DNA of 64,000 nucleotides from Halapricum salinum (lineage in GTDB: Archaea > Halobacteriota > Halobacteria > Halobacteriales > Haloarculaceae), in the NCBI RefSeq assembly GCF_004799665.1, contig NZ_CP031310.1, positions 240,887 through 304,886 of the forward strand. The letters are read 5' to 3'. This document shows positions 28,854-36,209 of the stretch, one piece after another; the stretch's first letter is position 1; each line of letters starts with the position of its first letter. Under the pieces are notes generated by a model. The model did not search any database and was not told the DNA's origin. It saw only the letters and a list, made by a program, of their open reading frames with translations. The position numbers and the translations under genes were made by a program.

Positions 28854-31800
28854 CAATCAGCCCCCGCGGTACGCATCGTGATCTGACTCGTGTTGTCCGA
28901 CTCGTCGATGGTCACGTGGCATTCGTGATCGGCCCCGTGGATGAGGGCTTCATCGTGGGAGACAACGATGATCTGCGGGACATCCCACTCCTTGATGGTC
29001 GTCAGCATTTGTTCGAGTTGCCCGACGTGTCCTTCGTCCAGAAACGTCGTCGGCTCGTCAAGAATGAACGGTGGGAGTTGCCCGCGGTTCCCACCGTGCA
29101 GTTCGGCGATGAGTTTGTAGATCCCGGCGCGTAGCGCGAGGTTCACGATTGCGCGCTCGCCGCCGCTCGCGTTGCTCGGGTCTTCGGTTGTCCCGTCGTC
29201 ACGGAGCAGCCGAATGTCGTACTCGTAGCTGTCTCGCCGGTCGTCGTACGTCTCCTCGATGATGACCTGCTGGTAGCTACTGTTCTTGTATATCTCTTTG
29301 AAGATGTCGTTCGTGTACTCGTTGATGTAGGCGAGGTACTGCTCGCGGAGATCGGATTTCGTGCTTTCGTAGACCGAGATGACCGCATCAAGTTCGTCGT
29401 AAACCTCCTTTGCCCACTGCTCTTTGTCCTCATACAGTTCGATCTGCGCCTTCGTCTCACGCAATGATTCAAGCTCCGCTTCGAGCCGTGTGCGCTCGTC
29501 ACGTGTCTCCTGTAGGTCCTGTTGGTACTCGTCACGCGTCTCCTGGCGCTGCTCAATCCGAGTGTTGACGCGCTCCAGGTCCTCACGCAGGTCTTCGACG
29601 TCTTCGTCGCCGAGTTGCTCCTCGATGTCTTCCTTTTCGTCTTGGAGGCGAGCGATCTGACCGTTCAGGTCGTCAATCCGATCACGAGCGTGCTGGATGG
29701 CTTGCTGTTCTTGCTCAATCGTCGTCCGTAACTCCCTGATCGTATCGTACTTCCCAACCGCGTCTTCAACGGTTTCCTGAACAGCTTCGACGTCTTCGAC
29801 GCGCTCCTCGGCAGCTTCAAGCGCGGCCTCACAGTCGCCAACGACAGTCTCCTGTTCTTCAATATCGTCTTCCAGTCCCTCGATTTCCTCTTCAACGTCC
29901 GCGAGATCGTCGTTGATGTCCTCGATGTCTCTCTCGATATCGCTAATCTCGTCTTCGAGATTGGCCACCGTTTCTTGCTGGTCAGCCACCTGCTCGAACG
30001 CGTCTAAGACATCTTCCCCAGTCTCGATGGCGTCGTTGACCTCAGAGAGTTCCGCATCGAGCCTTCCTTCCTGCTCTTCGAGGTCATCGATGTTTGCCTC
30101 TAAGTCTGCGATAGTGGATTCGTGGTCCTGGATAGTGTCCTCCAACTCCTCAATACGGGACTGCAGCTCGTCCGCGTCGTCACGAAGGGATTCCACCTCG
30201 TCTCGTACCGTTGCCAGCGTCTCGTCACGATAGGTGATCGTGTCCAGCAAGCCCTCACGGAACGCCTGCAACTCATCTTTCCGTGACTGCAGGCCCGCCT
30301 CAGTCTTTTGGGAGTCTTCCACAGCCTCCTGTACAGCGGCAATCGAAGCTTCCAACTCCTCAACCTCACTCTCGATGTGTGCGTCCTCAACAGTCTTCCC
30401 ACACTTCGGGCACTTATCCTGCTCACCGAGTTCCTTGATCTCCGCGAGGTCCTCTTCGTAACGCTGCTTGTCGTTTCGATGTTCAGCGATGGCGTTCCCG
30501 ATGTCGTTCAGGTCCGCATTGGTGTCCTCAATGAGTTCCGGGACCACCGTGTCACGAAGCTCGTCTAAGTTCTCAGCTGTGACCTCCACATCGAACTCGG
30601 AGGCTTGGTCCGCGAGCGTCTCGACACGTCCTTCGAACTCCGCTTCGGCAGCCGTAAGATCATCTTCAGCAGTTGCCAGTTCGGACTGCACCGTTCCGAG
30701 GTCGGACTCTGCTTCCTCGAAGTCATCAGTTGCCGTCTCCAGTTCCGCACGCGCTGTTTCGAGGTCCTCTTCGGCACGGTTGCGCTTCGTCGTGACTTCC
30801 CGCTTGGTCGCGGTTACGTCTTCTCGCTCGTCGCGGAGCTCTGCAAGCCGCGCCTCGACCGCCTCCTCGTGGTCATCTGTGACCTCGTCCCCATCAGCAA
30901 CCGCGGGGAGGAACGCAGCCACGCTCTCGTTCCGCTCAGCCGTGAGCGATTCGCGTTCTGCTTCCGCGTCGGTGAGACGGTCAGTAGCGTCGTCGAAATC
31001 CGACTGCAGGTCGTCACGCTTCTCTATGAGATCCTCACGCTCGGTCTTGGCCTCAGAGAGGTCGTCTTCGAGGCGGTCCAGTTCTTGCTGGGCGTTCTGA
31101 AGGTCGTTCTCGCAATCGTTGCGTTCCGTTGTCGCCTCTAAGAAGGATTCCTGCACGGCCTCGTTCGCGTCCGCTGCGCTCTCTTCAGAATTCAGGTCGT
31201 ACTCGACCTCTGTATCGAGGGCTTCGATGTCACTTTCGAGCGTGCCGATCTCGTCCTGTGCCTCCTCGATGGTGGTCTCACTCTTGTCGATGTTGGACTG
31301 TTGATCAGCCCGCTTCGATCTTGTCTCCTTGATCCGTTCTTGCTTCTCGTCCTTGCGTTCCCGCAGGTCTTCGTGGTCCTCGATGTCGCTCTTGATGCTG
31401 GTTCGGTGGTTTTTCAGCTCGTCAATGAACTCCTCGATTTCCTCGATGTCTGCTTCCAGGTTGGCGATGTCGTCGGTGAGCGAGTGGATCTCGTCTTCGT
31501 ACTCAGATTCCGTTTTTCCGATGTTATCGAGGTCCTCTTGGTAGTTCTCCCGACTCGTTTTGTTCTGGTCTTGGACGCGACCGGCACCGCGGCGTGCCGC
31601 CTTCATCCGTTCGATGTGCTCGTCAAGTTCATCTAATCCGAGGAGGCTGTCGATCATCTCCGCGCGATCACCTGCTTCGATGAGACGGTCGATTTCGCCT
31701 TGCTTGACGTAGACAGAGCTGGAGAAGTCGTCTTCATCCATCCCAAGTAACCCAATCACCTCTTCCCGGACGTCTTCGATACCGGTTACTGGATCCGAGA

Positions 31801-32122
31801 ACGACTCGGAGTCCAACGTCGCACTGTTCTGGGTACTCGTCGTGTACAACTCCCAGGTCACCGTGAACTCTGTCCCGTCAATCTCGAAGACCAGTTCTAC
31901 GACACCCTTGTCTTCACCGCGCCGGACTAAATCATCGAGATTGAAATCGTTCGTTCCGACGTTCCGAATCTTCGAGAGGAACAGCCCGCCGAAGATCCCC
32001 ATCAAGAGGGAGGTTTTCCCGGCACCGTTGTCGCCTCGAATGAGGATAGTTCCATCGGGGAATTCGACTGTTTGATCCTCGTAACTCCGGATATTCTGCA
32101 GCGTAAGTGCCTTGATCTTCAT
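28853..32122 (-). CDS. rad50: Rad50-like SMC ATPase with zinc hook
   Basis: A 1089-aa protein. Walker A GDNGAGKTS at about 34-42, Q-loop VKQGEIDRLI near 150, long acidic coiled coils, a zinc hook CPKC near residues 570-573, second coiled coil, then signature ASGGERAIVNL, Walker B PPFILDEPTTFLD and switch VVSHDE. The set is complete. The hook is off-centre only slightly. It overlaps mre11 upstream by ATGA and nurA downstream by 1 nt. This is an accessory copy: the context is the island, not replication or repair genes. Length is 150-200 aa above many archaeal Rad50, through coiled coil. Confidence 0.95.
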   Translation of the reverse strand: MKIKALTLQNIRSYEDQTVEFPDGTILIRGDNGAGKTSLLMGIFGGLFLSKIRNVGTNDFNLDDLVRRGEDKGVVELVFEIDGTEFTVTWELYTTSTQNSATLDSESFSDPVTGIEDVREEVIGLLGMDEDDFSSSVYVKQGEIDRLIEAGDRAEMIDSLLGLDELDEHIERMKAARRGAGRVQDQNKTSRENYQEDLDNIGKTESEYEDEIHSLTDDIANLEADIEEIEEFIDELKNHRTSIKSDIEDHEDLRERKDEKQERIKETRSKRADQQSNIDKSETTIEEAQDEIGTLESDIEALDTEVEYDLNSEESAADANEAVQESFLEATTERNDCENDLQNAQQELDRLEDDLSEAKTEREDLIEKRDDLQSDFDDATDRLTDAEAERESLTAERNESVAAFLPAVADGDEVTDDHEEAVEARLAELRDEREDVTATKREVTTKRNRAEEDLETARAELETATDDFEEAESDLGTVQSELATAEDDLTAAEAEFEGRVETLADQASEFDVEVTAENLDELRDTVVPELIEDTNADLNDIGNAIAEHRNDKQRYEEDLAEIKELGEQDKCPKCGKTVEDAHIESEVEELEASIAAVQEAVEDSQKTEAGLQSRKDELQAFREGLLDTITYRDETLATVRDEVESLRDDADELQSRIEELEDTIQDHESTIADLEANIDDLEEQEGRLDAELSEVNDAIETGEDVLDAFEQVADQQETVANLEDEISDIERDIEDINDDLADVEEEIEGLEDDIEEQETVVGDCEAALEAAEERVEDVEAVQETVEDAVGKYDTIRELRTTIEQEQQAIQHARDRIDDLNGQIARLQDEKEDIEEQLGDEDVEDLREDLERVNTRIEQRQETRDEYQQDLQETRDERTRLEAELESLRETKAQIELYEDKEQWAKEVYDELDAVISVYESTKSDLREQYLAYINEYTNDIFKEIYKNSSYQQVIIEETYDDRRDSYEYDIRLLRDDGTTEDPSNASGGERAIVNLALRAGIYKLIAELHGGNRGQLPPFILDEPTTFLDEGHVGQLEQMLTTIKEWDVPQIIVVSHDEALIHGADHECHVTIDESDNTSQITMRTAGAD

Positions 32123-33303
32123 TCTTCGCTCACCTCCGTGTCCGCCTCATCGAGATCGGGCTTAGTGTCACGCTCGTCGAAGGCGTCCGCTTGGGCGTCC
32201 TTGATCAGTGCTTCCATGGTGTCGTCGATAGCTGTCTGTGCGAGATCGTCGTCTGTCCGAACTCGTGCTTCGACATCAGTAGCGATGTCACTCAGATTCT
32301 GGTCGGCAAGCTTCTCCTCGATGAGTTTATCGGCGCTCTGGATGTCTCCTTGCGGCCCACCATCCAGATCGAGTTGTCTGCGGCCGCGACTGTCATCCAC
32401 CTTGCAGACCGCCGCACCCTTGTCTATCGCTATGTCGTACACGTCGCTTGATGTGACGGGTGTCCGCTCACCAGTGAGCGTCACAATGGCGACTTTGCCA
32501 TCAAGCTGATGCCGGTCAAGTTCATCGCGGGCGTACCCGTGACTATCATTGTCATCGAATTCGATACGGATCGACTCGAACTCCCGGGTGTCGATTTCGA
32601 GTTCCCGTCGTTCAAGATCTCCGTCTTCAATTTCGAGGAGGGAGACGGTTCGGGGTTCGATTTCGTCTGTCGCACAGCGCTCGGTTGACCCGGCATACCA
32701 CGCTGGAACGTCATCGACGATGCGGCTCTCAGTCTTGTGGTAGTCCCCGAGCGCGAGCGCGTCAATGTCGATACCCACCCGTTCAAGAACCTCGGTCAGG
32801 TCGTGGTCTGCGTAGAACTCGGGCACAAGTGGCTCGAAGAGTTGGTGCATGCCCAGCAATCGGAATGCGTCAGGGTTCGGTGGCTCTTCGAGTGTGAAGT
32901 CTGCTGCGTGCCAGGCGGGTTTGGTGACGGCGTCGATCCCGTAGAGGGCGACGTCATCGTTCACCATCGTCGGTGTCTGGTCAAGACGCTGTGCAGTTCC
33001 TGTCTCGCGGATGAGATCGAGCCACTGTTGATCCATTTTCCGGTCGTGGTTCCCGACAATCCCGTAGAACGGGATATCCTCATCAGCGAGTTCTCTGAGG
33101 ATCTCGATACAGTCTGTGACGATAGGGAGTGACGGCGTTCGGCGATGGAACAGATCGCCTGTATGAATGACTGCATCGACGTTCTCTTCGAGTGCTTGGT
33201 CAATGGCGGCCTCGAAAGCGCGTGTGAAGTCGTCCCTGCGAGTGTCGCTTCCGTATTGTCGATTTCCGAGATGCGTATCACTTAGATGGAGGATCTTGGT
33301 CAT
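32119..33303 (-). CDS. mre11: Mre11-like nuclease
   Basis: Start at the ATG at 33301-33303 (MTKILHLSDTHLG); the longer frame to 33360 lacks sense. 394 aa. Phosphoesterase motifs are LHLSDTHLG, VIHTGDLFH, GIVGNHDR, LLGMHQ, and LALGDYH, where the usual GHxH reads GDYH. The acidic tail (DEADTEVSEE) is typical of haloarchaea. First gene of the operon; it overlaps rad50 by 4 nt. It is divergent from the HNH-like gene, with 182 bp between starts. With Rad50 it should open and nick DNA ends for HerA-NurA. Confidence 0.93.
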   Translation of the reverse strand: MTKILHLSDTHLGNRQYGSDTRRDDFTRAFEAAIDQALEENVDAVIHTGDLFHRRTPSLPIVTDCIEILRELADEDIPFYGIVGNHDRKMDQQWLDLIRETGTAQRLDQTPTMVNDDVALYGIDAVTKPAWHAADFTLEEPPNPDAFRLLGMHQLFEPLVPEFYADHDLTEVLERVGIDIDALALGDYHKTESRIVDDVPAWYAGSTERCATDEIEPRTVSLLEIEDGDLERRELEIDTREFESIRIEFDDNDSHGYARDELDRHQLDGKVAIVTLTGERTPVTSSDVYDIAIDKGAAVCKVDDSRGRRQLDLDGGPQGDIQSADKLIEEKLADQNLSDIATDVEARVRTDDDLAQTAIDDTMEALIKDAQADAFDERDTKPDLDEADTEVSEE

Positions 33304-33485
33304 TGGTATCCGAATTACTGTAACCTGACAGCGGAGGGTACAATAACGTATGGCAACCAAGGTGAAAGTAAAGAGTTGCTGAATCTGACATAGAACGGAC
33401 GGTACCGGTGCCGCTTCTCTTTCTGATCTGAGGGACGAGAATTGTTCCAGTACGTCTTTGTCCGGGGGTTGAAACAGAATCGAAT

Positions 33486-34172
33486 ATGTATGTCACGACG
33501 TATTTTGAAGAGGGAGAGCACCACCACAATCGGAAACCGCATCTGGTATTCGTACTCGCTAATGCAGAATCGCATGGACTCAGACGTATTGAGCCTGAGC
33601 CGTATACGTGCGAGTGTGGCGCGGAATTGACCCCAGAGGCGCTTGATGCCGGTGACGAGGGGAAAGCTTCGTGGCCGAACTGTAAATCGTGGCGCAACGG
33701 TGGACAGAAGCGTTGTCCAGAGTGCGGTGAATACCCGTCTATCGGTCGGGAACAACATATTCGAGCGCGTGGGTATTGTCCCACACCCAAGGATGAAATC
33801 AAGCAGGTGACGGCCAAACAGCGTGAGGATGCGATGGAGAAGACGGAAGGTCGATGCTTGACCTGCGGTGAGGAGGCGTCGTATGTTGTCCGAATGGTTT
33901 CACCTCGATACGGTGGCTCCAGAGAGCTGGAGAATCTCGCGCCGCTATGTGATCATCACTATGAGGACTACGGACACATGTTCGCCGACATCCTCGTCCC
34001 GCCAGAATGGAACAAAATCCACGGTGCGGAGTGGCGAACGCTCGCCACGGAGCTCAGAGATCAGTTCGATGAGATGGATGTGGACGGGATGGTAGAAACG
34101 CTGAACCAAGTACTGGCCGCAGACCAGGAGGAAGAATGGGACGACCCGTTCCTATACCTTGACCATCAGTGA
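33486..34172 (+). CDS. Zinc-rich protein with degenerate HNH-type centre
   Basis: A 228-aa protein. It has two N-terminal knuckles (CECG; CPECG), then CLTCG, and an HNH-like centre in which VVRMVSPRYGGSRELEN is followed by LAPLCDHHYEDYGH. The leading catalytic histidine of HNH is replaced (Val/Arg/Met), while the Gly-Gly...Asn-Leu...Leu-Cys...His part is kept. So it could be a structural zinc protein, or use another His (in HHYEDYGH). It is divergent from mre11 and may share control. A DNA-binding partner of the operon is inference. Confidence 0.7.
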   Translation: MYVTTYFEEGEHHHNRKPHLVFVLANAESHGLRRIEPEPYTCECGAELTPEALDAGDEGKASWPNCKSWRNGGQKRCPECGEYPSIGREQHIRARGYCPTPKDEIKQVTAKQREDAMEKTEGRCLTCGEEASYVVRMVSPRYGGSRELENLAPLCDHHYEDYGHMFADILVPPEWNKIHGAEWRTLATELRDQFDEMDVDGMVETLNQVLAADQEEEWDDPFLYLDHQ

Positions 34173-34179
34173 TCCAGTA

Positions 34180-34938
34180 TTACGGAACTTCATTTACGAC
34201 ATCGCGTAGGTCATCTGGACTTGACCAGGCGAAGCACTGGTCGTGAAGTTCGAAAAGACGGAACTCGTTGAGGTGAACCCAGCTGTATGAGACAGGTGCC
34301 AGTTCGCTGTCCTCTCGATTCTCTAATCGGTCAATGACATCGGGCGTTGTGAGGCTAATATCGTTCTTGTTCGCTGTGGCGATGAGCGAGTCCAGCTCTT
34401 CTTTGGTAGCCGCTTCGTCAAGATCGTCGCTGAAGTAGATCGTCGCGGCAGCCGCGATGACATCTGCTTCCGTGTCGAGGTTCTGTTCGGTCATCCACGC
34501 GTAGTCCCGCGGCAGCACGTATGATTTATCGAAGTATGGTGTCGTACTGATTTTCCCGAGTTCGGTGACTTCGCCCCCAGCATCCTGTTCATACACAGCG
34601 ACGATGGTATCAGCATGCGCGGCGAGGAGAGTGAATCGGATACGGAAGATGGGGAGCCGGTCGATATCCAACTCGGAAAGATCGGCCATCAGGAACGGGT
34701 ACGTACCAAGGCGCTTGTCCAGTTCGTTCTGGACGATGCGGAGCCGTCGAAGATATGGGTCGCGGTAGCTGCCGAGGATAAAATACGAGTCTTCAGGAGT
34801 GTGGAGGTGCGGAAGTTCTCGGTTGGCGAACCCCAGTATGTCCGATGTTTCGTGCGGTTCTAATTCGAGACCCTGGAGCGCATCGTTCACGCTCTCCATG
34901 ATCTCCGCTGCATCCGGAGGCGGGCCGGGGTCAGCCAT
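34180..34938 (-). CDS. Unknown 252-aa protein with NDT/TIR-like Rossmannoid region
   Basis: I do not recognise a named family. Residues about 50-130 read like a small Rossmann-type fold: YFILGSYRDPYLRRLRIVQN, FLMADLSEL, then HADTIVAVYEQ and GGEVTELGKIS. The last piece resembles the glycine-Glu-Leu-Gly motif of nucleoside deoxyribosyltransferases and TIR-like NADases (hydrophobic strand, small loop, Glu in a helix start). The C-terminal third is helical with a Trp/Phe-rich end. It is convergent with the HNH-like gene (7-bp gap). A nucleotide- or NAD-cleaving effector is a hypothesis only. Confidence 0.65.
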   Translation of the reverse strand: MADPGPPPDAAEIMESVNDALQGLELEPHETSDILGFANRELPHLHTPEDSYFILGSYRDPYLRRLRIVQNELDKRLGTYPFLMADLSELDIDRLPIFRIRFTLLAAHADTIVAVYEQDAGGEVTELGKISTTPYFDKSYVLPRDYAWMTEQNLDTEADVIAAAATIYFSDDLDEAATKEELDSLIATANKNDISLTTPDVIDRLENREDSELAPVSYSWVHLNEFRLFELHDQCFAWSSPDDLRDVVNEVP

Positions 34939-35059
34939 GCTGTGTGCTCCTTGGGGAGTGAATAAATAGGTTGCTAACTAGTATGGCTAATACGCTGATT
35001 AACCACATCAGTTGACCCAAAGTATTATTCGCGTCGCCGAGGTACTCTCAGGTGAGACT

Positions 35060-36175
35060 ATGAGTGATGCGCCTGCCGCGGAGGGTGGCGGCCCGTTTGA
35101 AGAACAGCGGCAAATCTACGACCTTCTCTCCCAGGAGACGCGACACTTGATTCTGCAGTTCATCCTTGGCCACCCAGAGCATCTCCCCTCACTCGATGAG
35201 TTGGCGTACATGATGCCGAAGAACAAGGCCGCAATCCGGGATCAGTTGGAAGTTCTCAGTGACGACGATATCATCGACTGTTATCGGTACCCGCCGAATG
35301 AGGACGCGCGCGATCTCCCCAGTCAGTTCTACGGCCTGACTGAATACGGTGTGGAGATTCTCTACGAGTACAATTATCTCCGTGGGCTCCCCGTCGCGCG
35401 TGCGCTCTACGATAACACCCGCCTGTCGGAGAAAGCCCAGCGGCACCGTGATGCGCCGCGTCCAGAACTTCCAGACACAGTCAGAGGTGCGCTCACGATT
35501 GACGAGGAAGACGACGCTGATTTCGACCGTTTGGAGCAGTATATCCGGGAACGAAAGGGGAACACGCACAGCGTCGCCGATCAGGTAACCGTCGCAAAAG
35601 CGTTCTACAACGCGGGGATCGGTCCCGAAAAAGGTGGGATCAAGCGAACGGAACTGCTTGACTCGCTTGATATCGATATTGAGTACCAGCCGCGAACAGT
35701 GCTGAATCACCTTGTCGATGCTGGAGTGCTTGCCCAGACCGCACCCCCTGGACCGGATGTCTTTGCGATTAGCGAGCGGCTTGATGATATCGTGAACGGG
35801 CAGGTGACTGAGGAAGCGGAAGCGAATCTGGACGCGCTGGTCGCGCATATTGACGACGAACTCCAGGTTACGGCGCTTTCTGAAGACGCTGCAGAGCGGG
35901 ACGGCCCGCAGGCCCGGGTGTCAGCACCGTCTGTCGCCGTCGCTGACGGTGCTGGGCGGACAATCCGAAGTATCCTCGCAGCGGAGTTCGGTATCGAACC
36001 CGAGCAAGTCATCAACTTTCTCCGGTCCGGTGACCCATTGGACCGACTCAATACGGCTGTCGAAGCGATTGAGTCCTCTGAAGAGGTCACGAAATCGGAA
36101 GACTACGGGCAGATCGTGTTTGTCAACCCAGCGTATCGCTATCGCTTGACCGAGCAGGCGATAGAGTTCGTGTAG
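35060..36175 (+). CDS. Winged-helix (ArsR-like) regulator-type protein
   Basis: Start chosen at the ATG at 35060 (MSDAPAAEGG; GGTGAG just upstream) rather than the in-frame ATG at 35012. 371 aa. The N-terminal winged helix (YDLLSQETRHLILQFILGHP, then SLDELAYMM...LSDDDII) is ArsR-like and is followed by an aromatic wing (FYGLTEYGVEIL). A second winged helix sits near residues 190-245 (GIKRTELLDSLDIDIEYQP..VLNHLVDAGVL). The C-terminus may hold a third HTH-like unit. It is convergent with the PLD-ATPase gene (34-bp gap). It probably regulates neighbouring island genes; the target is unknown. Confidence 0.8.
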   Translation: MSDAPAAEGGGPFEEQRQIYDLLSQETRHLILQFILGHPEHLPSLDELAYMMPKNKAAIRDQLEVLSDDDIIDCYRYPPNEDARDLPSQFYGLTEYGVEILYEYNYLRGLPVARALYDNTRLSEKAQRHRDAPRPELPDTVRGALTIDEEDDADFDRLEQYIRERKGNTHSVADQVTVAKAFYNAGIGPEKGGIKRTELLDSLDIDIEYQPRTVLNHLVDAGVLAQTAPPGPDVFAISERLDDIVNGQVTEEAEANLDALVAHIDDELQVTALSEDAAERDGPQARVSAPSVAVADGAGRTIRSILAAEFGIEPEQVINFLRSGDPLDRLNTAVEAIESSEEVTKSEDYGQIVFVNPAYRYRLTEQAIEFV

Positions 36176-36209
36176 TCTCCGACGAAAGCCGGGCAGATAA
36201 TTGAGGGAG

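Noticed and set aside
30468-31100. Ser-rich 210-codon plus frame inside rad50
   Set aside because: Antisense of Glu-rich coiled coil, which always reads as Ser.
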